A stretch of DNA of 64,000 nt, taken from assembly GCF_041395345.1 (NCBI RefSeq), contig NZ_JAWLAR010000002.1:252034-316033 (forward strand), written 5' to 3'. The position numbers and the translations under genes were made by a program. This stretch comes from Dokdonella sp041395345. GTDB taxonomy: Bacteria > Pseudomonadota > Gammaproteobacteria > Xanthomonadales > Rhodanobacteraceae. Of this stretch, positions 24,539-33,955 are shown one piece after another. Within the stretch, counting starts at the first letter, position 1. Each line of letters starts with the position of its first letter. The notes under the pieces are model-generated. The model was not told the DNA's origin. It did no database searches and was given only the letters and a program-made list of their open reading frames with translations.

Positions 24539-25855
24539 TCAAGACTCCCGCAGCGCCGTCGTTACCGGCAGGCGCGCAGCGCGAACGGCCGGCAGCAGGC
24601 CACCGACGAAACCGATCGCGAGCGCCCACTTGATACCGGACCATAGCAGCGCTGGCGATACCGAGAACTGGAAGACCACCTGGCTGAAATTCGAGCCCAG
24701 CGTCGAAACCGAGTAGTTGTTAAACAGCAGCCATGCCACCAGTGCGCCGAGCAGGCCTCCGATCAGGGCCAGCAGCATGGTTTCGAGCATCACCGACACG
24801 ACCACGGGCGGCGAACGGAAACCGATCGCGCGCAAGGTGGCGATTTCACGGGCACGCGTGGCGACCGCCGCATACATCGAATTGAGCGCGCCGAACACTG
24901 CACCGATGGCCATGATCGTGGCGATCGTGATGCCGACGATGCGAATGACCTTGCTCAATCGTTCGGACTGTGCCGTGTAGTACTCAAGCGTCGTTTTTGC
25001 TTCCACTTTCAGACGCGGATCGCTGGAAAGGGCTGCCTTGAATGCATCAAGTGCCTCGGGCGATGTCAGCCGCACCGTGACGGACTGGAAACCCTGGCGC
25101 CGGTAGGCGGCCGATACGGTGTCGACATCACCCTGCAACTCCGACTCGTGTGCATCGCCCGATTCGAATTCGCCGACGATCGTCCACTGCTGGTTGTTCA
25201 GATTGATGGTCGAACCCGGATCGAGACCCGCGAACTGCTGGCGCGCGCCCTTGCCGACAATCATTTCTCTCAGCCCCGGTGTGAACTTGCGTCCCTCGAT
25301 GATTTTCACGTTCGGACGCAGGGCCCATGCCTGTGGACCGACACCACGGATTTCCACGTTGGCGTCGGTTCCGGTCGACTTCTTCGGCAGGTTGGCAACG
25401 ACCACCAGCTCGGACGAGGTGATCGGCTTGCCCTCAGCATCGCGGAGGATTCCTGGCGCTTGCGCAATCAGGGTGGAATCATCGCGCGACACACCCGAAC
25501 TCAATTCCGCGGTCGCCCCACCACGCAGGACAATGGCAGTCTCGCTGTCGCCCGTGCTCTTGAGTGTCTTCTGCAAGCCGTCGCCCATGGCCAGCAAGGC
25601 AACCAGGACACCGACCACACCCGCAATACCGACGACGATCACCGAGGATGCACCGAGGCGCTGACCCAGGGTCGAAACGCCGACCCAGGTCACCGCAGCG
25701 GCCTGGCGTCCCATGCGGGTCAGCAACATCCACAGACCCAGCAGGACAGCGAGGCCAAGCAGGGCCGGAGCGGGCAACACGACCCAGAGGACCACGGATG
25801 CCACGATCGCAAGCGCGAGGCCAAGGCCGGACAGCATCGATTTCAGTTTGCGCAT
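24539..25855 (-). CDS. ABC transporter permease, FtsX/MacB type (second permease)
   Basis: A 438-residue membrane protein. Hydrophobic stretches lie near the N-terminus, then a MacB-type periplasmic core domain (about residues 110-290, with VEIRGVGPQAWALRPNVKI, IVGKGARQQFAGLDPGSTI and GEFESGDAHESELQGDV). A C-terminal FtsX domain has three membrane segments and the REIATLRAIGFRSPPVVVSV coupling region. ATG at 25855 follows AGGAGAAC. It is the last gene of the adaptor-ATPase-permease-permease operon, with ten bases between it and the preceding permease. It probably pairs with that permease as a heterodimer. Confidence 0.88.
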   Translation of the reverse strand: MRKLKSMLSGLGLALAIVASVVLWVVLPAPALLGLAVLLGLWMLLTRMGRQAAAVTWVGVSTLGQRLGASSVIVVGIAGVVGVLVALLAMGDGLQKTLKSTGDSETAIVLRGGATAELSSGVSRDDSTLIAQAPGILRDAEGKPITSSELVVVANLPKKSTGTDANVEIRGVGPQAWALRPNVKIIEGRKFTPGLREMIVGKGARQQFAGLDPGSTINLNNQQWTIVGEFESGDAHESELQGDVDTVSAAYRRQGFQSVTVRLTSPEALDAFKAALSSDPRLKVEAKTTLEYYTAQSERLSKVIRIVGITIATIMAIGAVFGALNSMYAAVATRAREIATLRAIGFRSPPVVVSVMLETMLLALIGGLLGALVAWLLFNNYSVSTLGSNFSQVVFQFSVSPALLWSGIKWALAIGFVGGLLPAVRAARLPVTTALRES

Positions 25856-25865
25856 GTCAGTTCTC

Positions 25866-27029
25866 CTAGCGTCCGGCCAATGCGTCGACAATATTCAGTC
25901 GCATCGCCCGTAGCGCCGGCAGCACGCCAACCAGTACGCCGATGCCGACCATCATGATCAATCCGGTTATCCAGGTGCCCGCGCCCACGGACGGCAATTG
26001 CAGGGTGCCGCCGCTGGCCGAGCTGATCACCGGCATCAGGATCGAAACGAGCCCGAGCCCCAGCGAACCGCCTATGACAATGAGCAGCACGGCTTCGGCG
26101 AACACCAGCAGGAGCAGGCTGACGTCCGAGAACCCCATGGTTTTCATGGTTGCCAACTCTGGCACGCGTTCGCGCACGGCCTGGGCCATGGTGTTGCCGG
26201 TCAGCAGGAGCAGGGTGAAAAATACGGCCCCCATGATCGCGCTGACGATCAGGCCGATGTCGCCGAGCTGCTTGGCGAAGGAAAGATTGAAGGCCTGCTC
26301 GGTCTGAGTCTTGGTCTCGTGATCCGAGTTCGCCGAAATCGCGTCGATCGCCTTGGCTACGCTGTCGGACTGGTTCGGGTCGCTGACCTGCACAATGATC
26401 CAGCCCACCTCGTGCTGGGCGTAGCTATTGGCTTCGTCGAAATAGTCCCAACGAAAGAACAGTTGTTGTTCTGCCCCGCGCAGCTTCTCGTCCCTGGCTT
26501 TGAAGGTGCCGACGATGTCGAATATCCAGGTCGTTTCGCCGTTCGCCTTGTTCGGATAAATGGCTCCGGAGACCGGCACCTTGTCGCCCACCTTCCAGCC
26601 GAAACGCTTGGCCAGCGTTTCGCCGACCAGGGCCCCGGTACGTGTCTGGCGGAACGCAGTCAGCTGTTCGGGCGCAATCACCAGCTCGGGGTAGATCTCG
26701 AAATAATTCGGATCGATGGCGATGTTGATGCCCTGGTTCTTGCGATCCTGGTAGTAGCCGCCGAACCAGTTCGCCCAGGTCAGGTTCTTGACCCCCTCGA
26801 CATTGCGGATGCGCGCAACAAGACTCTGCGGCAGGCCCTGGATGATCGAATACCTCGACGACACGATCATGCGGTCCACACCGGCCGCGTCGCTGCCGGC
26901 ATTGAAGGCCGTGCGCACGCCATCAAGCAGGCCAAACAGCAGGAAGGCCGCCAGCACCGAGAGCAGCGTCAGCACGGTACGCGTCTTGCGCCGGAACAGC
27001 GCAGCCCAGATCAGATGGAAATACTTCAT
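25866..27029 (-). CDS. ABC transporter permease, FtsX/MacB type (first permease)
   Basis: A 387-residue protein with N-terminal membrane segment (TVLTLLSVLAAFLLFGLLDG), a periplasmic MacB core domain (about residues 45-230) and a C-terminal three-segment FtsX domain with RERVPELATMKTMGFSDVSL. The family includes MacB, LolC/E and BceB-like exporters. With its neighbours it forms a tripartite-like export system across the envelope. Substrate unknown. Confidence 0.88.
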   Translation of the reverse strand: MKYFHLIWAALFRRKTRTVLTLLSVLAAFLLFGLLDGVRTAFNAGSDAAGVDRMIVSSRYSIIQGLPQSLVARIRNVEGVKNLTWANWFGGYYQDRKNQGINIAIDPNYFEIYPELVIAPEQLTAFRQTRTGALVGETLAKRFGWKVGDKVPVSGAIYPNKANGETTWIFDIVGTFKARDEKLRGAEQQLFFRWDYFDEANSYAQHEVGWIIVQVSDPNQSDSVAKAIDAISANSDHETKTQTEQAFNLSFAKQLGDIGLIVSAIMGAVFFTLLLLTGNTMAQAVRERVPELATMKTMGFSDVSLLLLVFAEAVLLIVIGGSLGLGLVSILMPVISSASGGTLQLPSVGAGTWITGLIMMVGIGVLVGVLPALRAMRLNIVDALAGR

Positions 27030-27045
27030 CGCTCAGTCCTCCGCT

Positions 27046-27732
27046 TCAGGCGGCTGCTTGCTCGACCAGGGTGCCCTTGTCCAGATGCAAGGTATGCGTG
27101 GCGTACTCGGCGGCCTTGGGATCATGCGTGACCATGATGATGGTCTTGCCGTGTTCGCGATTGAGTTGCTGCAGGAGACCGAGTACTTCCTCGGCCGACT
27201 GACGGTCCAGATCGCCGGTCGGCTCGTCGCAAACCAGCAGGTTCGGATCAGACACGATCGCGCGTGCTATCGCGACGCGTTGTTGTTGTCCACCAGAGAG
27301 TTCGCTGGGCTTGTGACCGCTGCGATCGGCCAGGCCCACCAGTTGCAGGGCGATGGACGCATTGCGCTTGCGCTCGGCCGAGGAGAGCCGGGTCAGCAGC
27401 AACGGAACCTCGACATTCTTCTGCGCCGACAGCATCGGCAGCAGGTTGTAGAACTGAAAGATGAAGCCGACATTGGCCGCACGCCACTTGGCCAGCGCTC
27501 CGCCGCCCAGTTGATCGATGCGCTGGCCGCCCACGGTCAGTGAGCCGCCGCTGGGTGAGTCGAGACCGCCGATCAGGTTGAGCAGCGTCGTCTTGCCCGA
27601 TCCGGATGGCCCCATCAGGGCCAGGAAGTCGCCCTGCTCGATGTCCAGATTGACGCTGTGCAGCACTTCGACTTTCTGATTGCCGCGCTCGTAGACCTTG
27701 CTGACATCACGCACTTCAACAATGTTCGACAT
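27046..27732 (-). CDS. ABC transporter ATP-binding protein (MacB/LolD family)
   Basis: A 228-residue ATPase with Walker A GPSGSGKTT (about residue 40), the Q-loop, signature LSGGQQQRVAIARAI, Walker B LLVCDEPTGDLD and the H-loop VTHD. It is of the LolD/MacB/FtsE class, in which a dimer sits under the FtsX-type permeases. ATG at 27732 follows an AGGAG-like site (GCAGGAGAAGGTC). Sixteen bases separate it from the first permease. Confidence 0.92.
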   Translation of the reverse strand: MSNIVEVRDVSKVYERGNQKVEVLHSVNLDIEQGDFLALMGPSGSGKTTLLNLIGGLDSPSGGSLTVGGQRIDQLGGGALAKWRAANVGFIFQFYNLLPMLSAQKNVEVPLLLTRLSSAERKRNASIALQLVGLADRSGHKPSELSGGQQQRVAIARAIVSDPNLLVCDEPTGDLDRQSAEEVLGLLQQLNREHGKTIIMVTHDPKAAEYATHTLHLDKGTLVEQAAA

Positions 27733-27817
27733 GACCTTCTCCTGCTGCGAATTCGTTTGCCCCGGCACGCCTCTATCTCTACGAAGCGAGCCCCTTCGGA
27801 CTGCTGCGCGCTGGCAG

Positions 27818-29047
27818 CTATTTCTTCAACTGGATGGATGAACCGTCCTGCATTTCCGCATCCGGTTCGCGCACGACGGCGACGCCATTGGCGAGGCCCT
27901 CGACTAGGCGCAACTCGCCCATGTTCTGTCCTGGCACGACTGCCTGCTGTCGGACCTTGCCATCTTCGATCCGGAATACGACGCTGCGCCCGTCGCGCTG
28001 GACGATGGCGCTGGGCGGCAACAGGACCCCGCGCGGTGCCTGCGCAGGTGCCGTGCTGTCCGATGGCTCGTCCATGAAGGACACTCGCGCACCCATGTCG
28101 GGCAGGACACGGGGGTCCTTCTGCTCCAGACCGACACGCACCTTGACCGTGGCCTTGCCGCGGTCGGCGGTCGGAATGATGGCGATGACGCGGGCCGGAA
28201 TCGTCCAGTCCTGGTAGGCATCGAGCACCGCCTCGGCCGGAGCCCCGGGACTGACGCGATTGATATAGGACTCGTTGACGTCGACCTCGATCTCCAGCGA
28301 ATCCATGTCGACGATCGTGCCGACGCCGGTACGCGTGAAGCCGCCGCCGGCGGACAATGGCGAGATGATCTCGCCCACCTGTGCCGCCTTGGCAATCACC
28401 ACGCCGGAAAATGGCGCGCGCACGACCGTGTAATCAAGCTGCACCTGTACGCTGCGCAACTGTGCTTCGGCCAGGTCAACAGCCCTGCGCTGGGAGTTCA
28501 GTTGTGCGACGTAGGAGTCGACCTGCGTTTGCGCCGTTTCGACCGCCTGGGCCGAAACCAGCTTGCGCCCGACAAGATCCTGGACACGCACGAGGTCGCG
28601 GCGGGCCTGTTCCAGTTGCGCCTCGTACTGGCCGACAAGCGCCCGCGCCTGGGCCACCTGGGCCTTGGCCTGGGCCAGACTGGCCTGCTGCGCGGTATCG
28701 TCCAGTCGCGCCAGCACCTGTCCCTCGTCGACATGCTCGCCTTCTTCGATCAGCACCTCGGACAGGGTGCCGGTGATCTGTGCGGAGACAGTGGCCTGCC
28801 TGCGTGCGGTGACGTATCCGGTAGCCTGCAAGACGGCGGTGTTTCCGCCACCACTGGCCGACGGTGCGATCGCAATGACCGAGCTCACTTCAAAGGACTT
28901 TCCCGCCGCCGTGCTCCACCACCATGCGCCGCCGGCAATCAGCGCGGCGACGAGCACCAGGGCGACGATCCACGGCGTGCGCGAGGGCGGTTCGACCTTG
29001 TTCCGGTCGATGCGCAACTGGTTGAGCAATTCGCCCTGGTTCTGCAT
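27818..29047 (-). CDS. periplasmic adaptor protein of the ABC exporter (MacA/HlyD-like)
   Basis: A 409-residue membrane fusion protein. After a cytoplasmic start it has one membrane segment (WIVALVLVAALIAGGAWWW), a biotinyl/lipoyl-like domain (ATVSAQITGTLSEVLIEEGE), a long alpha-helical hairpin (LARLDDTAQQASLAQAKAQV to QRRAVDLAEAQL) and beta-barrel parts (VRAPFSGVVIAKAAQVGEII). ATG at 29047 is preceded by AGGAAC; the frame upstream is not family-like. It is first in the operon and would link the permeases to an outer-membrane channel not encoded here. Confidence 0.88.
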   Translation of the reverse strand: MQNQGELLNQLRIDRNKVEPPSRTPWIVALVLVAALIAGGAWWWSTAAGKSFEVSSVIAIAPSASGGGNTAVLQATGYVTARRQATVSAQITGTLSEVLIEEGEHVDEGQVLARLDDTAQQASLAQAKAQVAQARALVGQYEAQLEQARRDLVRVQDLVGRKLVSAQAVETAQTQVDSYVAQLNSQRRAVDLAEAQLRSVQVQLDYTVVRAPFSGVVIAKAAQVGEIISPLSAGGGFTRTGVGTIVDMDSLEIEVDVNESYINRVSPGAPAEAVLDAYQDWTIPARVIAIIPTADRGKATVKVRVGLEQKDPRVLPDMGARVSFMDEPSDSTAPAQAPRGVLLPPSAIVQRDGRSVVFRIEDGKVRQQAVVPGQNMGELRLVEGLANGVAVVREPDAEMQDGSSIQLKK

Positions 29048-29147
29048 TCTGTGTTCCTGGCCGCCTGCGAGGGCGCTGAGTCTGCCATAGACTGGGCTGC
29101 GATCCGATCTGGAACAAGCGGCTGCAATCATGTATGCGGGATGACGA

Positions 29148-29606
29148 ATGTCAGATCGAGCCATCCACGGATATTCGGGCAAGCCGCTCTGGCAGAAACT
29201 GGGGCTAAAGCCCGGCCTGCGCATCCTCGTCCTCGATTGCCCCATGGACTACGCCGAACTGACAGGCCTCGGCGCCGATTCGCTGGATCTTGTCGGTCGG
29301 CGTGCACGGTTCGATCTTGCCCACGCGTTCACCATCAAGAGCAGGCAGCTTGCTGACCGGGTGCGAACCCTGTCGACGCGCCTGCAGGCGAACGGTGTGA
29401 TCTGGATTTCCTGGCCAAAGAAGTCTTCGGGCGTACCTACCGACATCACCGAAGACACCATCCGCGAAGTGGCCCTGCCGCTGGGACTGGTCGACATCAA
29501 GGTTTGCGCGATCGATGCGACATGGTCGGGACTCAAACTGGTATGGCGCAAGGAGCACCGTGCCAGAATACGGTCAACCCAGCACGCTCAGGAATCCCAG
29601 CCATGA
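29148..29606 (+). CDS. DUF3052-family protein
   Basis: A 152-residue cytoplasmic protein matching the DUF3052 pattern: GYSGKPLWQKLGLKPGLRIL at the start, a middle DLAHAFTIKSRQLADRVRTL and WISWPKKSSGVPTDITEDTI, then LPLGLVDIKVCAIDATWSGL at the end. The function is unknown. The gene overlaps the next one by four bases (ATGA) and is divergent from the ABC operon. Confidence 0.8.
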   Translation: MSDRAIHGYSGKPLWQKLGLKPGLRILVLDCPMDYAELTGLGADSLDLVGRRARFDLAHAFTIKSRQLADRVRTLSTRLQANGVIWISWPKKSSGVPTDITEDTIREVALPLGLVDIKVCAIDATWSGLKLVWRKEHRARIRSTQHAQESQP

Positions 29607-30289
29607 CGTTTGCCATCGCCCCGCATGCCATTCCGGGAATTCCCGTGGCAGGAACCGACATGCGTTTTCCGGTCCATCGAATCTATTGCATCGGGCGCAA
29701 TTACGCCGACCACGCCGCCGAAATGTGCTCGGCGGTCGAGCGCGTGAATCCGATCTTTTTCAACAAGCCTGCCGATGCCATCGTCATCAACAACGGCGAT
29801 GTCCCTTACCCGCCGGCAACGAAGGAGCTGCACCATGAAGTCGAGATGATCGTGGCCCTGGCCACGGGTGGTCGCGACATCGCGGTCGCCGACGCACTCG
29901 ATCACGTTTATGCCTACGGCGTCGGTCTCGACCTGACCCGGCGCGACCTGCAGTCGATTGCGAAGGCAAAAGGCAATCCCTGGGACACGGCCAAGGGCTT
30001 CGATTGTTCGGCACCGGTGTCCGACCTGCACCGGGTCAGCGAGATCGGGCATCCGGGGAATTCACGCCTTGTGCTCAAGGTAAACGGCGAACTGCGTCAG
30101 AAGACCGAGACCGACATGATGATTTTCAGTGTCGCCGAGATCATTCATCTGCTGTCCGGGCTCTTCGAACTGCAATCGGGCGACCTGATCTACACCGGCA
30201 CGCCGGCTGGCGTTGCCCTGCTCGAGCGAGGCGACCGTTACCACGCAGAACTGGAGGGCGTGGCGACACTTGAAGGCCACGTCATCTAG
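29603..30289 (+). CDS. fumarylacetoacetate hydrolase-family protein
   Basis: A 228-residue enzyme of the FAH fold. It has the family entry IYCIGRNYADHAAEM, the metal-binding HHEVEMIVAL (His-x-Glu and Glu), GYGVGLDLTRRDLQ-like, and the C-terminal DLIYTGTPAGVALLERGD. Enzymes of this type hydrolyse or decarboxylate beta-diketo acids such as fumarylpyruvate, acylpyruvates or oxaloacetate. ATG at 29603 overlaps the DUF3052 stop, which indicates translational coupling. The exact substrate is not deducible. Confidence 0.85.
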   Translation: MTFAIAPHAIPGIPVAGTDMRFPVHRIYCIGRNYADHAAEMCSAVERVNPIFFNKPADAIVINNGDVPYPPATKELHHEVEMIVALATGGRDIAVADALDHVYAYGVGLDLTRRDLQSIAKAKGNPWDTAKGFDCSAPVSDLHRVSEIGHPGNSRLVLKVNGELRQKTETDMMIFSVAEIIHLLSGLFELQSGDLIYTGTPAGVALLERGDRYHAELEGVATLEGHVI

Positions 30290-30542
30290 CCGATCCTTGT
30301 GTTCGCCATTCCAGCCTGAAGCGGAACAGCGAACGTTGTACAAAGGTCAATCGAGACTTGCCCGACCCCCACAACAGCCGGCCGGGCATGTCATGTCCTT
30401 CCCCGCCCATGCTGCGCGATCGCACCGGCGCATCTCGGGCGTGAAAGTTTGCAAGAAACCAGCATCGGCATCGTATGCTGGTTAGAGTACGACTGCGGCG
30501 AGTTTGCAGCCGCCCGATTCGCAATACTGGAGGAATACCCTG

Positions 30543-30941
30543 ATGAGCATGATGTCCGAGTTCAAGGCTTTCGCCATGCGTGGCAATGTGGTCGATCTCG
30601 CCGTAGGTGTGGTCATTGGCGCCGCGTTCGGCAAGATCGTCACCTCGCTGGTCAACGACGTGATCATGCCGCCCATCGGCAACCTGATCGGCGGCGTGGA
30701 TTTTTCCGCCTACAAGTGGGTCCTCACGGCCGCCGGTGCCGATGGCAAGGGCGAAGTTGCGATCCAGTACGGCGCGTTCATCAACACGATGATCCAGTTC
30801 ACGATCATCGCCTTCGCCATCTTCCTCGTAGTCAAGGCAATCAACCGCATGAACCGCAAGGAAGAGGCCGCGCCTGCCCCGCCACCCGCGGATGTCGTTC
30901 TGTTGACCGAGATCCGCGACCTGCTGAAGCAGGGAAAATAG
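30543..30941 (+). CDS. mscL: large-conductance mechanosensitive channel MscL
   Basis: A 132-residue inner-membrane channel that opens on membrane tension to release solutes in hypo-osmotic shock. FKAFAMRGNVVDLAVGVVIG is the N-terminal amphipathic helix and pore-lining first membrane segment. The second segment is FTIIAFAIFLVVKAINRM, and the tail contains LLTEIRDLL. ATG at 30543 is nine bases from GGAGG; an ATG three codons on is possible. The 250 bases upstream hold no gene. Confidence 0.95.
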   Translation: MSMMSEFKAFAMRGNVVDLAVGVVIGAAFGKIVTSLVNDVIMPPIGNLIGGVDFSAYKWVLTAAGADGKGEVAIQYGAFINTMIQFTIIAFAIFLVVKAINRMNRKEEAAPAPPPADVVLLTEIRDLLKQGK

Positions 30942-31052
30942 CAGGCAAGGTCGACACCATGGTTCGGGGGGCACCGGAACATGACCTTGGCCATGTTCCG
31001 GGTCGCCCAGGATCTGGCACTCTACGGAATTGCCTGAACGGAACTCCGAACG

Positions 31053-32489
31053 ATGAAACACCGCGCAGCCCTGCTCCTGGCCCTGTTGCTTCCCTGCGCG
31101 GTGCCATGCGCAGCCGAAACCGAAACACGCATTCCGGCAGTCGCCATCGAGACCGCGAGCGAATTGCGTGATCGCGCTCTCAAGGATGATGTCGCGTACG
31201 ACATCGTCGAATCGCTGACGACGGAAATCGGCTCGCGGCTCGCCGGTAGCGAAAACGATCTCAAGGCACGCGAATGGATGATCGCGAAGTTCAAGGCGCT
31301 CGGCTTCGACAAGGTCTGGAGCGAGCCTGTCAGCTTTCCGAAGTGGGTGCGCCGCAGCGAAAGTGCCGCGGTCGTCGAACCCTACCCGCAGCCGCTCACG
31401 ATCAGCGCGCTGGGCGGATCGGCCGGCACACCGGCTGGTGGCCTGGTTGCCGAAGTGATTGCGTTTCCGGATCTTGAAGCCATGAAGGCCGCGGCGGACT
31501 ACACGGTGCGCGGCAAGATCGTCTATATCGCCAACCCGCGCATGCATGCGCTGCGCGATGGCCACGACTATGGTGCGGGCTCTGGCGTGCGTGTGCAGGG
31601 GCCCGAGCAGGCCGAAGCCAAGGGTGCGGCGGCATTTCTGCTGCGATCGGTCGGCTCGGACGGGAACAGACTCGCACACACGGGCATGACCCGCTTTTCG
31701 AATCCTGACAAGGCGATTCCGGCCGCAGCGCTGTCGAACCCGGATGCCGACCAGCTTGATCGCATCATCAAGCGTGGCAAGCCGGTCAAGCTGCGTCTCT
31801 CGCTTGATTGCGGAACCGAGGGCAGCTACACGGGCGCGAACATCATCGCCGAATTCACCGGCAGCCAGCGCCCGCGCGAATATTTCCTGACCGGTGGACA
31901 TCTCGACTCCTGGGATGTCGGCACGGGCGCCATCGACGACGCAGCCGGTGTCGCGATCACGACAGCGGCCGCCGTGCTGATTGGACGGTTGCCGGAACGT
32001 CCTGCGCGCAGCATCCGCGTCGTGGCGTTTGCCAACGAGGAATCCGGCCTCTACGGTGGCAAGGCGTATGCCGCCCAGCACCACCTTGAAATCGACAAGG
32101 TCATTCTCGGCGCCGAGTCAGACGGTGGCGCTGATCGCATCTATGCCATGAGCGCCACGGTCAAGCCCGAGGCGCGTGCCGCCATCGGTCAGATAGCCGA
32201 AGTATTGAGGCCCCTCGGCATCGATTACGACGCCACCCTTCCCGGCAGTGGCGGATCGGATTTGTCCGCCGTGCACGCAGTCGGCATGGCCGGACTTTCG
32301 CTACGCCAGGACACTTCGCGCTACTTCGAATGGCACCACACCGACAACGACACTCTGGACAAGGTCGATCCGGAGCAGCTGCGTCAGAATGTTGCGGCTT
32401 ATGCCGTCGCGATGTACCTGGCAGCGTCGGCCGAAGGAGACTTCGGATCTGCGCCTGGTGCATTCGAGAAGGCAACGGCGTCACACTAG
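31053..32489 (+). CDS. secreted M28-family zinc peptidase with PA domain
   Basis: A 478-residue protein with a clear signal peptide (HRAALLLALLLPCAVPCAA). The M28 aminopeptidase core is split by a protease-associated (PA) insert around residues 120-230. Zinc ligands are visible in GGHLDSWDVGTGAIDDAAG (His, Asp), NEESGLYGG (Glu), GAESDGG (Asp) and the later EWHHTDND (His). It would remove N-terminal residues from peptides in the periplasm or outside the cell. Intact; 112 bases after mscL and apparently independent. Confidence 0.9.
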   Translation: MKHRAALLLALLLPCAVPCAAETETRIPAVAIETASELRDRALKDDVAYDIVESLTTEIGSRLAGSENDLKAREWMIAKFKALGFDKVWSEPVSFPKWVRRSESAAVVEPYPQPLTISALGGSAGTPAGGLVAEVIAFPDLEAMKAAADYTVRGKIVYIANPRMHALRDGHDYGAGSGVRVQGPEQAEAKGAAAFLLRSVGSDGNRLAHTGMTRFSNPDKAIPAAALSNPDADQLDRIIKRGKPVKLRLSLDCGTEGSYTGANIIAEFTGSQRPREYFLTGGHLDSWDVGTGAIDDAAGVAITTAAAVLIGRLPERPARSIRVVAFANEESGLYGGKAYAAQHHLEIDKVILGAESDGGADRIYAMSATVKPEARAAIGQIAEVLRPLGIDYDATLPGSGGSDLSAVHAVGMAGLSLRQDTSRYFEWHHTDNDTLDKVDPEQLRQNVAAYAVAMYLAASAEGDFGSAPGAFEKATASH

Positions 32490-32613
32490 ACCCCCTGCTT
32501 CCCTTCGAAATCGACCGTCGCACGAATCGCCGACTTTCACGCTTGCCGCAGCCAGCGAATTTTCGCGCTTTCGAATCCTGCGTTACCCTCGGGAATCCGG
32601 GAACTGAAAGGGA

Positions 32614-33711
32614 TTGGCTGCGTTGGGCGCTAAATTTCGATTTTTCAGCTGGATTCTGGCCGGGCTGGCTTGCCTCATCGGCGCGGCGCAAGCAGACAAC
32701 GACGCGAAGGCGGACGCGCCCCTGATCATCGGCGTCAAGGTCGCGCCGCCTTTCGTAATCGCGGAGGACCACGGATATGCCGGGCTCGCCATTGATCTCT
32801 GGCAGGAGGCCGCGCTGCAGAACAAGTGGACGTTCGAGTACAGGCAATACGAACTCGAGGACTTGCTGGATGCGGTCAGTCGCGGTGAAGTGGCGGTTGG
32901 CATCGGCGCCATCACGGCGACCGCCGAGCGCGAAACCAGGATGGATTTCGCACACGCCATCATCAGCTCGGGCCTTGGCGTGGCCGTTCGCAGCAACCAG
33001 CGTTCTGGCTGGCTCGCAGTGATTGGCGCCCTCCTTTCACCAGCCTTTCTGAAGATCATAGGCATCATGATCCTGATGCTGCTCGGAGTAGGCGTGCTCG
33101 TCTGGCTACTCGAGCACAAGGGCAATCCAGAGCACTTCGGCGGAGGGAAAAGGCAAGGGATCTTCTCCGGATTCTGGTGGGCCGTCGTCACCATGACCAC
33201 GGTTGGCTATGGCGATCTCGCGCCTCGGACCGTTGGTGGTCGCATACTCGGCATGATCTGGATGGTGACCGCCCTGCTGGTCGTGTCGTTTTTCACGGCG
33301 TCGATTACCAGCGCCTTGACCGTCGGGCAACTCAGCCAGCGGATCAGCAATGCCGACGACCTGGCCGGAGCCAGGGTGGCCAGTATCGCCGACACGACCA
33401 GCGCGGAATGGCTTGAGCGTCGCGGCCTCGATTTTGCCACTGCCGACGACGTCAATGCCGCGCTGCGCGACCTGGCCGACGGCAAGGTGGATGCGGTGCT
33501 CTACGACGCGCCCCTGCTGCGCTGGGAAATCAGTCGCAAGTATCGTGGCGTGCTGCATATCCTGCCACTCGTTCTCGAACGACAGGACTATGCGTTTGCC
33601 CTGCCTGATTCGAGTCCGTTGCGCGAGGCCCTGGATGCATCCATTCTCGGCGCGATCAATGCGCCGGACTGGCACGCACGCGTTTCCGAATACCTGGGCG
33701 AACGCGAATAG
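32614..33711 (+). CDS. GluR0-type ligand-gated potassium channel
   Basis: A 365-residue protein combining a periplasmic solute-binding protein of family 3 with a K+ channel pore. A signal peptide (WILAGLACLIGAA) is followed by the first lobe (LIIGVKVAPPFVIAEDHGYA, GIGAITATAERETRMDFAHA). Next come membrane segment 1 (FLKIIGIMILMLLGVGVLVW), the pore loop with the selectivity filter TTVGYGD (about residue 195), membrane segment 2 (MIWMVTALLVVSFFTASITS), and the second lobe (ADDLAGARVASIADTTSAEW, KVDAVLYDAPLLRWEI). This is the prokaryotic ionotropic glutamate receptor layout. The start is TTG at 32614. The ligand, probably an amino acid, is not deducible. No operon partner is evident. Confidence 0.9.
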   Translation: MAALGAKFRFFSWILAGLACLIGAAQADNDAKADAPLIIGVKVAPPFVIAEDHGYAGLAIDLWQEAALQNKWTFEYRQYELEDLLDAVSRGEVAVGIGAITATAERETRMDFAHAIISSGLGVAVRSNQRSGWLAVIGALLSPAFLKIIGIMILMLLGVGVLVWLLEHKGNPEHFGGGKRQGIFSGFWWAVVTMTTVGYGDLAPRTVGGRILGMIWMVTALLVVSFFTASITSALTVGQLSQRISNADDLAGARVASIADTTSAEWLERRGLDFATADDVNAALRDLADGKVDAVLYDAPLLRWEISRKYRGVLHILPLVLERQDYAFALPDSSPLREALDASILGAINAPDWHARVSEYLGERE

Positions 33712-33955
33712 GCGTTCGGCGGCCCTTCCGCACGTTTTCCGCGGGCTTGCCAGCACGGTTGCCGGAGGTCGGATCCGGACATTGCTCGTCATTCTTCGGG
33801 CCTGCCCGCACGGCAACCGTGGTTCCGGCCCGATCCTTGCATCAGATTCCCTTGCCGCGCTTGATCGTGGCAGCGGACCTGCGCTGCCGGGGCGATGCCG
33901 GACCCTTTCGACAGTGTGTCGAAGCGGTGATAGGGTGAGGCCACAGGGGGAACAT

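Noticed and set aside
30282..32084. 600-codon minus-strand frame
   Set aside because: Spans mscL and the M28 gene in antisense, with no motifs.
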